From: Lentimicrobium sp.
GTDB taxonomy: Bacteria; Bacteroidota; Bacteroidia; Bacteroidales; Lentimicrobiaceae
Assembly: GCA_024709105.1 (NCBI GenBank)
Contig: JANJXJ010000136.1
Location: 1-34,960, forward strand
Reading direction: 5' to 3'
Length of the DNA stretch: 34,960 bases
Shown: positions 7,711 through 16,040 of the stretch, in pieces
Layout: the number at the start of each line of letters is the position of its first letter
How positions within the stretch are numbered: position 1 is the stretch's first letter
Translations under genes and position numbers: made by a program
The notes under the pieces: generated by a model
Databases searched by the model: none
Told to the model about the DNA's origin: nothing
What the model saw: only the letters and a program-made list of their open reading frames with translations

Positions 7711-8196
7711 TTACAGAACTCTGTCGAGACTGCCAATGTAATTTTTAAGGGCAACACGTCCGCGGTAAATATAAACCTTAACCTGCGATTCGCTGAGCCC
7801 TGTAATTTTTCCGATTTCCTCGTAAGAATAACCTTCGTAGTCGCGAAGAGTGATTACCGCCTTCTGAATTTCGGGTAAAGTGTCGAGTGCAGCCTGCAAC
7901 ACTTCTTTAAGGTCGCTCCAGCTGTGATTTACTGACAGTTCCTTGCCCTCATTTTCGCCAAGCCGCGAAACACGTTTTTCTCTTCTTAGGTCGTCAATCA
8001 TGGTATGGTAGGCTGTGGTAAACAAGTAGGATTTTGCTTTATCAGCCGATATTTCACCCGATTTTTCCCACATTCGTGAGAAAGATTCCTGCACAATATC
8101 GCGCGCCCGTTCTTCATCCCTGATATTTTTCAGGATGAAACGATAAACTCCATCTGCATGATGGTCAACGCATTGATTGTATTCTGATGTGGTCAT
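7711..8196 (-). CDS. ECF RNA polymerase sigma factor
   Basis: 161 residues with the two domains of group 4 sigma factors. Region 2 (about 10-75) includes the DIVQESFSRMWEK block and the AYHTMIDDLRREKR segment that contacts the -10 element. Region 4 (about 97-155) has LPEIQKAVITLRDYEGYSYE and a helix-turn-helix, EIGKITGLSESQVKVYIYRG. No region 1 or 3 is present. The gene heads a minus-strand cluster with the anti-sigma factor, and its own upstream region holds the same promoter-like element as the GIN gene, suggesting autoregulation. Confidence 0.93.
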   Translation of the reverse strand: MTTSEYNQCVDHHADGVYRFILKNIRDEERARDIVQESFSRMWEKSGEISADKAKSYLFTTAYHTMIDDLRREKRVSRLGENEGKELSVNHSWSDLKEVLQAALDTLPEIQKAVITLRDYEGYSYEEIGKITGLSESQVKVYIYRGRVALKNYIGSLDRVL

Positions 8197-8226
8197 CAGT
8201 TCGTTTTAGAGTTCTTGTGCAATGGA

Positions 8227-8255
8227 TAAGACAATTTCGGGCAACAAATGTTACA
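8227..8255 (-). promoter_or_regulatory. Predicted autoregulated ECF promoter of the sigma gene
   Basis: TGTAAC (8255-8250), a 17-nt spacer, then GTCTTA (8232-8227) on the minus strand, with the start codon about 30 nt downstream. The same arrangement, spacing differing by one, precedes the GIN gene. Confidence 0.6.
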
Positions 8256-8409
8256 GAATGTTTCACTTTTTTTTTGTTTTTCTTTGCGTTACCGGTAATT
8301 CACAAGAAAGTGACTGATTCTCTGAGCCGTGCCAGGAGCAATTAACTTTATTCAAATGCAAATTTGCTGATTTTCATGTAATCTTTTCGCGGTTTCACAC
8401 AATAGTTTT

Positions 8410-8417
8410 TATCTTTG
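8410..8417 (+). promoter_or_regulatory. Candidate -7 box for the two-component operon
   Basis: TATCTTTG is an exact TAnnTTTG match 85 bp before the kinase ATG. A T-rich TTTTC stretch lies at the expected -33 position but no clean TTG. The 306-bp divergent region 8197-8502 contains only this and the ECF promoter. Confidence 0.5.
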
Positions 8418-8502
8418 TTCATCAAAACTATTTCCCGGTCTATTTTTTCTATTGATTTTTTCTAAAAACATTACGCTTTACAAACCCGGAATTTTGACGA
8501 TT

Positions 8503-9999
8503 ATGGATTTGAATAAACCCAAAGTTGACCAGGTTTTCTCTGATGCTTCAGTTCTTACCTGTTGCCTTGATGCAAACAGCAATACTTTTGATTTTTACTA
8601 TAATGGTTTGCCCCTTGGCGACCAGCCCCTTGCCGGAGATGATCAGCAGTTAAAAATTATTCTTCAGTCTTTTTCCATGCTCGGGGATATGGCTTTTATT
8701 CAGGCCAATTCCGGAGAAGCGCCCCGGGATATTATCAAGAGTTTGTGCATTGAAGGAAACGTTTATACTTTCCTGCTCAATATCAGCAGGCTACCTGCTG
8801 ACGGCAAGGCAACCTGCTTTGTTTCACTGAGAGATATCACATCCATTTCAGCAACGCTGGGCGAGAAAAAGAGCAACGATATGCTCCTGGGGTTAGTCAC
8901 CGGAAACATGACCGATGTATTCTGTGTACTTAATCTGCAGGGGAAGCTTATATTTTTAAGTCCTTCGGTGGAAAAACTTACTGGTTTTACACCCGGAGAG
9001 ATCATTGAAAAGCCATTCCATCAAATGATTTCAGAAGAAACATTCGGAGTTCTTCAGGAAAGGCTTACCTCATTTGACTCACTCAGAAAAAAGAAGATTC
9101 TTGACGAAACTGATCTGAATGCCAAAATCTTCCAGATTGAGTATTTTACCAAAGCTGGCGAAAAACGATGGGGCGAGGTATCTGCCGCACCATACTGCGA
9201 CCATAATCACAGATTAAAGGGAGCCTATGGAATTATCCGCGACATTACCGAACAGAAACAAAAACAGGAAGAAATTCAGTCAACATTGCTTTACGAAATA
9301 GAACTGAGCAATGTAAAATCAAAATATATTTCATCGGTTTCGCATGAGTTCAGAACTCCGCTTTCCATTATCTACAGCAACCTGCAATTGCTCGAAGCTC
9401 ATCTGTATGAACTTGATGCCGAAACACTTGCAGATGCTTTTGATTTGAGTAAGATGGCGGTAAAATCATTGTTGCGGGTGCTCGACAAGGTTACCATTAT
9501 TGATGCCGCCGGCAAAGGAAAGCTTGAGTTCAAACCTTCGCTGGTTAATCTGGAATCGCTGGTGCATAATATTGTAAATGAGGTAAATGAGATGGAAATA
9601 GTTCCGGGAAGGATAATTTCGAAAATATCCCCTGAAATCGGAGATGTGATTCTGGATGAACATCTTTTTAGCCAGATTCTTTCCAATCTTTTGCTGAATG
9701 CGCTAAAGTACTCAGATAAAAAACAATTTGTTAACTTTGATGTTTCCCTCATCAGCGAAAATGAACTTTACCTGGAAGTCAGGGACAAAGGCATAGGAAT
9801 TCCTCCACAGGACAAAAACCTGATTTTTGAACCATTTTACAGGGCTTCCAATTCCAGGGCTGTGAAAGGTTCGGGACTGGGACTGGCTGTTGTAAAGGAA
9901 TGCCTCAAACTTCATCAGGGCAGCATTGTTATTGAAAGTAAGCCGGGCGAAGGAACAACAGTAAAGGTTAAATTATCGGTAGTTAATACAAACGCTTGA
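8503..9999 (+). CDS. Soluble PAS-domain sensor histidine kinase
   Basis: 498 residues from the ATG at 8503; a longer frame from TTG 8452 is less likely. An unassigned N-terminal part (1-130) is followed by a PAS domain (about 136-250, ending in the ITEQKQ block typical of a PAC motif). Next comes a HisKA dimerisation domain with the phosphorylated His281 in SHEFRTPLS, then an ATPase domain with an N-box near 400 (NLLLNALKYSD), a G1 box (DKGIGIPP) and a G2 box (GSGLGLAVVKE). No membrane segment is seen, so it senses a cytoplasmic signal. It lies 18 bp before its presumed partner, the response regulator. Ligand unknown. Confidence 0.9.
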   Translation: MDLNKPKVDQVFSDASVLTCCLDANSNTFDFYYNGLPLGDQPLAGDDQQLKIILQSFSMLGDMAFIQANSGEAPRDIIKSLCIEGNVYTFLLNISRLPADGKATCFVSLRDITSISATLGEKKSNDMLLGLVTGNMTDVFCVLNLQGKLIFLSPSVEKLTGFTPGEIIEKPFHQMISEETFGVLQERLTSFDSLRKKKILDETDLNAKIFQIEYFTKAGEKRWGEVSAAPYCDHNHRLKGAYGIIRDITEQKQKQEEIQSTLLYEIELSNVKSKYISSVSHEFRTPLSIIYSNLQLLEAHLYELDAETLADAFDLSKMAVKSLLRVLDKVTIIDAAGKGKLEFKPSLVNLESLVHNIVNEVNEMEIVPGRIISKISPEIGDVILDEHLFSQILSNLLLNALKYSDKKQFVNFDVSLISENELYLEVRDKGIGIPPQDKNLIFEPFYRASNSRAVKGSGLGLAVVKECLKLHQGSIVIESKPGEGTTVKVKLSVVNTNA

Positions 10000-10017
10000 T
10001 CAAAAGAATAAAGGCAA

Positions 10018-11142
10018 ATGGCTTCAACGGAATCGAATGGCGTAAAAATTCTCCTGGTCGAAGACGACAGGGCTTTGGCAATTACCATCTCCAACCTGCT
10101 CAGAGTAAAAGGTTATGATGTAACCCATGCCGGAGACGGAGCTACAGGTATTCAAAAAGCATTTGAAATCAACCCCGATCTCATTCTTTGCGATATCTCC
10201 ATGAACGAAATCAGCGGTTATGATGTATTCAATGTACTTAAGGAAAGTTCGGCAACAGCCATGATTCCTTTTGTGTTTCTCACAGCAAAATCCGAATTAA
10301 AGGACATAAGATTCGGCATGCAGCTGGGCGCTGATGATTACATTGTTAAACCATTTGAGTACGACGAACTGCTCACCTCCATTGCCACCCGCCTGCACAA
10401 AGCCGAAGCCCACCGCAAAGCCAACGAAGAAAAATTCATTGCCTTGTCAATGATTGCCCCTTATGGTATTTTTATTTACCAGGGCGATACGTTTATTGAA
10501 ACCAACCCCAGCCTCTCTTCCACCCTGGGGTATTCGCGCAATGAATTTCTCGGAATGGGTTTTGCTGACATCATCACAGGCAAGGACAAAAGCACTGCCA
10601 TTGATAAAATAAGCCGGTGTTTGCGGGGTTTTGAAAAGGATATTCACATCAGATTCAATGTTAATCATAAAGACGGAGAGGTACTGAGTGTTGAGTTATA
10701 TGGAATTGTTGGCTTGAAAGTAAAGGGCAAATCCAGCATGCTGGGCACCCTGATAGTTTCAAGGCCCGATGTTATACAGGAGCAGGACCTCGAAGGCATC
10801 TCCATCAACGAAATTGAAGAGTTCGAAAAAGCCATTGACATGCTGGCCGGCACCCGCAGCTATATCTCTACCGAACTGGTAAATAAACTTATTTCTGTTT
10901 TCCGTGACAACGAAGCGGTGAAAGAAAAACCTATTGAAGAAATTGTAAGTTTTTCTGAAAGGGAGCTTGAAGTCCTCAGCTTTGTTTGTATGGGACTGTC
11001 AACCAAAGAAATAGCCGATAAGATGTTTATCAGCAGCCGGACGGTTGAAAAACACCGGGCCAATCTGATGACAAAAATCAATGCCAAAAACATCATCGAA
11101 GTCATCATCTATGCTGTTAAAAACAAACTGATTGACCTGTAA
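10018..11142 (+). CDS. Response regulator with REC, PAS-like and LuxR-type HTH domains
   Basis: 374 residues. The receiver domain (about 10-125) has the acidic pair ED near 16, the phospho-acceptor D59 (LILCDIS) and the conserved K111 (IVKPFE). The middle section (about 135-250) resembles a PAS domain (YGIFIYQGDTFIETNPSLS, then a conserved GYSR turn). The C-terminus (about 308-374) is a LuxR/FixJ helix-turn-helix (FSERELEVLSFVCMGLSTKE, then RTVEKHRANL). It is cotranscribed with the kinase at 8503-9999. A PAS module inside a LuxR-type regulator adds a possible second input. The stop codon coincides with the edge of a repeat copy. Confidence 0.9.
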   Translation: MASTESNGVKILLVEDDRALAITISNLLRVKGYDVTHAGDGATGIQKAFEINPDLILCDISMNEISGYDVFNVLKESSATAMIPFVFLTAKSELKDIRFGMQLGADDYIVKPFEYDELLTSIATRLHKAEAHRKANEEKFIALSMIAPYGIFIYQGDTFIETNPSLSSTLGYSRNEFLGMGFADIITGKDKSTAIDKISRCLRGFEKDIHIRFNVNHKDGEVLSVELYGIVGLKVKGKSSMLGTLIVSRPDVIQEQDLEGISINEIEEFEKAIDMLAGTRSYISTELVNKLISVFRDNEAVKEKPIEEIVSFSERELEVLSFVCMGLSTKEIADKMFISSRTVEKHRANLMTKINAKNIIEVIIYAVKNKLIDL

Positions 11143-11493
11143 ATAGGGTCTGCTTTTAAATATTTAAAAGCCATATTGGCAGTAACTTACAGAGTTAAAT
11201 AAGAACTAAAGTGCATAGTATTAATGAGGTTGTCTCATTTTTCCATGCAACATACAATGAACTGAATATGCAAAATCCCGTAGGGATTGCCCATCAATAT
11301 GGGACATTCCGACACTCGGAAACACCCAATGCAATTGGGGGTTGTGTAATATGACCTGATAAACAGAACCCCGGATTGGGTTCCCCCATGATAAAGGGCA
11401 ACCCCTACAGGGTTGTTTTGTTTGCCGATCCATTAACCCCCGGTTTGGCAAGCCGCACCGGGGGTTAATATAGGGAAACTCCTAACGGAGTTT
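11140..11493. repeat. Interspersed hairpin repeat, copy 3, with extra hairpin modules
   Basis: Inverted relative to copies 1 and 2 and parallel to copy 4. Similarity to the other copies starts at the stop codon of the response regulator. Hairpins in order: AATCCC-GTA-GGGATT (11274-11288), CCCAAT-GCA-ATTGGG (11325-11339), GAACCC/GGGTTC (11366-11383), CAACCC/GGGTTG (11399-11415), a perfect 12-bp stem TTAACCCCCGGT/ACCGGGGGTTAA (11433-11468) and AAACTCC/GGAGTTT (11476-11493). Short frames here are not credible genes. Confidence 0.85.
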
Positions 11494-11577
11494 TTAAGCA
11501 GACTCTATATATCAGAGGTCAGCAGAAACTCAATGTGTGGAGACAAACTGACTTCAGGAGTTTAAAACGGAATACAT

Positions 11578-11615
11578 AAAAAAGCCCTGCCTGAGATTGA
11601 CTCTGGCAGGGCTTT
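11578..11615 (-). terminator. Terminator of lepA
   Basis: An 11-bp perfect stem, AAAGCCCTGCC/GGCAGGGCTTT, with a 13-nt loop. On the minus strand it ends in a T-run (complement of 11578-11583), 43 bp past the lepA stop. Confidence 0.88.
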
Positions 11616-11657
11616 GGGTTTCATTAAAACTGCATTTAAACAGCCTTTAAACAGCTT

Positions 11658-13445
11658 TTAATCAAGTTTCAGTACTGCAAGAAATGCGGTTTGCGGAACC
11701 TCAACATTACCTACCTGACGCATTCTCTTTTTCCCCTTTTTCTGTTTTTCCAGCAGTTTGCGTTTACGGGTGATGTCGCCTCCGTAACATTTGGCAGTAA
11801 CATCTTTGCGCACTGCCTTCACGGTTTCGCGGGCTATGATTTTTGCGCCGATAGCGGCCTGTATAGCTATATCAAACTGCTGCCGCGGAATAAGCTCGCG
11901 GAGTTTTGAGCACATGCGGCGGCCAAAATCATAGGCATTGTCCTGGTGTATCAGGGTTGACAAAGCATCTACCGGCTCGCTGTTGAGCAAAATATCGAGC
12001 CTCACCAGTTTGGCAGGTTTGTATCCGCTCACATGGTAGTCAAAAGATGCGTATCCTTTTGAAATACTCTTGAGTTTATCGTAAAAATCAAATACAATCT
12101 CTCCCAAAGGAAGCTCAATGGTAAGTTCAACCCGGTCGCTGGTAAGATAAACCTGATTTTTGAGTGTACCGCGCTTGCCGATACATAAAGTCATAACTGC
12201 GCCAATGTACTCTGACTTTGAAATCACCTGAGCCGAGATGTACGGTTCTTCGATATGGTCAAGATAGTTAGGAGCAGGCAATCCCGATGGGTTATGAACA
12301 TCAATAATCTCACCCTTGGTGGTGTATGCCTTGTACGAAACGTTGGGAACAGTGGTGATTACATCCATATCAAATTCCCTGTCGAGGCGCTCCTGAATAA
12401 TTTCCATATGGAGCAAGCCAAGGAAACCGCAGCGGAATCCAAAACCCAGAGCTACCGACGACTCAGGCTCAAAAACCAGTGAGGCATCGTTGAGCTGCAA
12501 TTTTTCCATGGAAGCCCGCAACTCTTCGTAATCATCGGCATCTACCGGATAAATTCCGGCATAAACCATGGGCTTAACATTGCTGAAGCCTTCAATGGCT
12601 TTAATGCATGGTCTTTTAACGTGAGTTATGGTATCTCCTACCTTTACTTCGCGCGATGTTTTGATTCCTGAAATGATGTAGCCCACATCACCGGCCGAAA
12701 GCACTTCGCGGGGATGCTGTGTAAGCTTCAGTACCCCGATTTCATCGGCATTGTACTCCTTGCCGGTTGCAAAGAATTTTACAAAGTCGCCTTTTCGTAT
12801 CTCACCGTTAATAATTCTGAAATATGCAATAATACCGCGGAATGAGTTAAACACCGAGTCGAAAATCAAGGCCTGCAGCGGGGCTTCAGGATCGCCTTTG
12901 GGCGCAGGTACACGTGCTATGATGGCATGAAGTATTTCTTCAATGCCCATGCCTGTTTTACCGCTGGCTCTGATGATGTCCTCACTTTTGCAGCCGATCA
13001 GGTCAATGATTTGTTCTTCAACTTCTTCGGGCATGGCATTGTCCATGTCCATTTTATTCATTACCGGAATAATCTCCAGATCGTTCTCAATGGCCAGATA
13101 AAGATTGCTTATGGTCTGAGCCTGAATACCCTGAGTAGCATCAACTATAAGCAGGGCACCTTCGCAGGCGGCAATGGAACGGGAAACTTCATACGAAAAG
13201 TCAACATGACCCGGTGTATCAATCAGATTGAGTTTATAGTTTACACCTTCGTGCATATATTCCATCTGAATGGCATGACTTTTAATGGTAATGCCGCGCT
13301 CGCGCTCCAGCTCCATATCATCAAGAACCTGATCCTGCTGTTGTCGCTCACTGAGTGTGCCGGTAAATTCAAGCAAACGGTCGGCCAGGGTGCTCTTACC
13401 GTGGTCTATATGGGCAATAATGCAAAAATTTCGTATCGTTTTCAT
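11658..13445 (-). CDS. lepA: Translation elongation factor 4 (LepA)
   Basis: 595 residues, the standard LepA length. It is a translational GTPase that acts on ribosomes, proposed to back-translocate or aid ribosome assembly. The G1 loop [10 protein letters not shown] is at residues 11-20, followed by the switch [11 protein letters not shown] block, the DTPGH motif and NKMDMD. The C-terminal LepA-specific part is rich in Lys/Arg and includes [16 protein letters not shown] single gene on the minus strand with its own terminator. A close -7 box only 5 nt before the ATG suggests a leaderless or nearly leaderless transcript. Confidence 0.97.
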   Translation of the reverse strand: MKTIRNFCIIAHIDHGKSTLADRLLEFTGTLSERQQQDQVLDDMELERERGITIKSHAIQMEYMHEGVNYKLNLIDTPGHVDFSYEVSRSIAACEGALLIVDATQGIQAQTISNLYLAIENDLEIIPVMNKMDMDNAMPEEVEEQIIDLIGCKSEDIIRASGKTGMGIEEILHAIIARVPAPKGDPEAPLQALIFDSVFNSFRGIIAYFRIINGEIRKGDFVKFFATGKEYNADEIGVLKLTQHPREVLSAGDVGYIISGIKTSREVKVGDTITHVKRPCIKAIEGFSNVKPMVYAGIYPVDADDYEELRASMEKLQLNDASLVFEPESSVALGFGFRCGFLGLLHMEIIQERLDREFDMDVITTVPNVSYKAYTTKGEIIDVHNPSGLPAPNYLDHIEEPYISAQVISKSEYIGAVMTLCIGKRGTLKNQVYLTSDRVELTIELPLGEIVFDFYDKLKSISKGYASFDYHVSGYKPAKLVRLDILLNSEPVDALSTLIHQDNAYDFGRRMCSKLRELIPRQQFDIAIQAAIGAKIIARETVKAVRKDVTAKCYGGDITRKRKLLEKQKKGKKRMRQVGNVEVPQTAFLAVLKLD

Positions 13446-13450
13446 CGGTG

Positions 13451-13485
13451 CAAAAATACTAAAAACAGGGCAATCTTTTACAAAG
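13451..13485 (-). promoter_or_regulatory. Predicted lepA promoter giving a nearly leaderless mRNA
   Basis: On the minus strand CTTTG (13485-13481), 22 nt, then TATTTTTG (13458-13451), an exact TAnnTTTG. Five bases separate the box from the lepA ATG. The spacer is slightly longer than the usual 19-21. Confidence 0.5.
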
Positions 13486-13631
13486 ACAAAAAGTGTTAAA
13501 ATCAGGCAGTTTTATGCATGAAAACTGAATTGATTTTTACCCGTGAAAATAGGGTTTTACCAAAAATCAGAAGACCTACATCAGCTTTCTCATCAGAAAA
13601 ACCTAAAAACAGAAAACACTTTATGAATTAA

Positions 13632-13662
13632 TTGCAGCGGTATTAAAGGATTGTTAATTTTG
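13632..13662 (+). promoter_or_regulatory. Predicted promoter of the CotH gene
   Basis: TTG (13632-13634), a 20-nt spacer and TAATTTTG (13655-13662) fit the Bacteroidetes housekeeping consensus in both boxes and spacing. The ATG is 36 nt downstream. Confidence 0.65.
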
Positions 13663-13697
13663 TATGAATTATTATTGCGAACTAAAAACTACTGCAC

Positions 13698-15959
13698 ATG
13701 ACCCCCCGAAACCTGCGCACACTATTGCTTTTACTGCTTTTCGCTGTTCCCGGCTTTTTAAAAGCACAACCAGCTTTCCCTGATTACGGACAGCTTTATA
13801 CCCGTGATGTTGTTCCAAGAATTGACATACTGATACATCCTGATACACTGGACTGGATTTATAATCATGTGGAATCAGACCATGAATTCAGGGCTGTATT
13901 TGTGTTTAACAACGGAAGTGTGCACGATACCATTCCTGATATCGGCTTCAGACTCAGGGGAAATACTTCGCGGTATTCGCAAAAGAAATCTTTTAAGGTT
14001 TCTTTCAACACCTTTGTACAGGGGCAAAAATATTATGGTGTTGAAAAACTGAACCTCAATGGCGAGCACAATGATCCTTCCATCACCCGGGCAAGGTTGT
14101 GCTGGGATATTCTGCGCGAAGCAAAAGTTGCAGGAGCCAGGTCGAACCATGTACAGGTCTACATTAACGGCAATTATTATGGACTATACATCAGTGTTGA
14201 GCATATTGACGAAGAGTTTGTAAAACAGTATTTTGGAAATAATGACGGGAATCTCTACAAATGCCTTTGGCCGGCCGACTTAACCTACCGGGGAGCCAAT
14301 CCTGATCTGTATAAATTCACTTCCGGCGACAGGCGCACCTACGAACTGAAAATCAATGAAGAAACCGACGATTACTCAGATATTGCCCATTTTATTGATG
14401 TTTTGAACAATACACCCACCGCCTCCCTGCCCTGCGAACTCGAAAAGGTTTTTAATGTTCAGGATTACCTGAAAATTGCAGCCATTGATGTATTGACCGC
14501 AAACTGGGATGGCTATATTTTCAATAAAAATAACTTTTACCTGTATCACAACACAGCCACAGGCCTCTTTGAATACATTCCCTACGATGTTGACAACACC
14601 TATGGTATTGACTGGTTTGGCATTGACTGGGCAGCCCGGAATATCTACACCTGGGCACACCCCTCAGAACCCAGGCCACTATTCACCAGATTGCTCGAAG
14701 TGCCTGAATACAAAGCCCAATATACCTATTACCTCAGACAGGTGGTGGAAGAAATAACTTCAAATCCCGGATTTTTGCAGAATATGTTCAGTATCCGCGA
14801 CCAGATTTCACCTTATGTTGCCAACGACCCTTATTATCCCCGCGATTACGGATATAACATAACCTCGTTTAACACCTCGTTTGAATCAGGTACCGGTGCA
14901 CATGTACCCATCGGACTGCAACCATTTATTCAAACCAGAAATTCCACGGCAATCTCACAGGCCATGAGCACCAACGCCGCACCTATGATAAAATACATGG
15001 CCCACAATCATGCCAAAGCTTATCAACCTATTGTAGTTCAGGCATTTGTTGAGGATGAAAGTCTGTCATCGGTCAAGCTGGAATATAAGTTTGATGATGG
15101 CAACTGGCTGAGTGTTGACATGACCGACAACGGACAACAAGGTGATTTTGCAGCCGGCGACATGATTTATACTGTTACTCTGGAAGGAAAACCCGCCAAT
15201 ACCGTTATAAATTACCGGATTGTGGCCAGCGACAGTCAACAGGCAATCAGCTCAAAACCATGCAATTCAGCGGAGTATACCATCCCGGCATTAAATCCGA
15301 TGAAACTTTACATCAATGAATTTATGGCCAGCAACAGCTCTACCATCATGGATGAGCATGGCGAATACGACGACTGGATTGAAATTTACAATGGCAGTAA
15401 TCAGGAAATCTGGCTCGGAGATAAGTATCTGAGCGACAATCTGAATAATCCACAGAAATATGCCTTTCCGAATATTACACTGGATGCCGGCGAATACCTG
15501 TTGATATGGGCCGATGGTCAACCCGGACAAGGCCCGCTGCACACCTCCTACAAACTTGACAAGGATGCTGAAGAAATCGGTCTGTTTGATAATGCCGCTT
15601 CAGGATATGCGCTCATTGACGCCATTACTTACACCAATCAAACCAACAACATTTCCATGGGCAGGGTAACCGATGGTGCCGCCGAATGGAAATTATTCTC
15701 CTCACCTACCCCCGGAAGTTCGAACAGCTTAGTATCAATACCTGAATATGCTGAAATTCAAAAACTTCTGATACAGAATCCGGTTCTGAACGGAGAGTTG
15801 CGATTAAATAAAGTTTCAGATTTTGCCATTTATGATCTTACAGGCCGGAAACTGATTGAAGTTTATACCTCCGACAAACTCAATATAAATCACCTGAAAT
15901 CAGGAATTTATATTCTCAGAACCTCGTCAGGTGATGGATTGAGATTTCTGAAGCAATAG
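13698..15959 (+). CDS. Secreted CotH-kinase family protein with lamin-tail domain and T9SS tail
   Basis: 753 residues. A signal peptide (residues 1 to about 23, ending KAQ) leads into a CotH protein-kinase-like domain (about 40-320) with the QKKSFK lysines (96-97), E168 in VEHID, a TANWDGY block with D271, N278/N279 and the metal-binding YDVDN (D297, D299). A beta-rich module (about 440-530) is followed by a lamin-tail domain (about 535-675, starting LYINEFMASNS). The last ~70 residues are a type IX secretion sorting tail (IYDLTGRKLIEV, then LKSGIYILRT). It is therefore expected on the cell surface or outside. Spore CotH phosphorylates coat proteins; the target here is unknown. Expressed alone from its own promoter. 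Confidence 0.88.
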   Translation: MTPRNLRTLLLLLLFAVPGFLKAQPAFPDYGQLYTRDVVPRIDILIHPDTLDWIYNHVESDHEFRAVFVFNNGSVHDTIPDIGFRLRGNTSRYSQKKSFKVSFNTFVQGQKYYGVEKLNLNGEHNDPSITRARLCWDILREAKVAGARSNHVQVYINGNYYGLYISVEHIDEEFVKQYFGNNDGNLYKCLWPADLTYRGANPDLYKFTSGDRRTYELKINEETDDYSDIAHFIDVLNNTPTASLPCELEKVFNVQDYLKIAAIDVLTANWDGYIFNKNNFYLYHNTATGLFEYIPYDVDNTYGIDWFGIDWAARNIYTWAHPSEPRPLFTRLLEVPEYKAQYTYYLRQVVEEITSNPGFLQNMFSIRDQISPYVANDPYYPRDYGYNITSFNTSFESGTGAHVPIGLQPFIQTRNSTAISQAMSTNAAPMIKYMAHNHAKAYQPIVVQAFVEDESLSSVKLEYKFDDGNWLSVDMTDNGQQGDFAAGDMIYTVTLEGKPANTVINYRIVASDSQQAISSKPCNSAEYTIPALNPMKLYINEFMASNSSTIMDEHGEYDDWIEIYNGSNQEIWLGDKYLSDNLNNPQKYAFPNITLDAGEYLLIWADGQPGQGPLHTSYKLDKDAEEIGLFDNAASGYALIDAITYTNQTNNISMGRVTDGAAEWKLFSSPTPGSSNSLVSIPEYAEIQKLLIQNPVLNGELRLNKVSDFAIYDLTGRKLIEVYTSDKLNINHLKSGIYILRTSSGDGLRFLKQ

Positions 15960-15983
15960 CTGTAATCACCTGCTGTTCACCAA

Positions 15984-16020
15984 AAAAGCCTGAAAAGAAT
16001 CCATCTCTTTTCAGGCTTTT
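15984..16020. terminator. Bidirectional terminator between the CotH gene and pfkA
   Basis: A perfect 15-bp stem, AAAAGCCTGAAAAGA/TCTTTTCAGGCTTTT, with a 7-nt loop. A- and T-rich ends let it serve both convergent genes. Confidence 0.9.
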
Positions 16021-16040
16021 CGATTTTATTGCAGATGAAA

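Noticed and set aside
7363-7878. Plus-strand frame of 171 codons across the sigma and anti-sigma genes
   Set aside because: It is a shadow of two well-supported minus-strand genes and crosses their junction.
8452-8502. TTG start for the histidine kinase
   Set aside because: The ATG at 8503 is a better start and leaves a usual leader after the -7 box.
11221-11451. Minus-strand frame of 76 codons in repeat copy 3, resembling one of 99 codons in copy 4 (21947-22246)
   Set aside because: They share GQSLRDFA and LSWGNP because both read through the same DNA repeat. The hairpins shape the sequence, lengths differ, and there is no start context or family, so they are chance frames.
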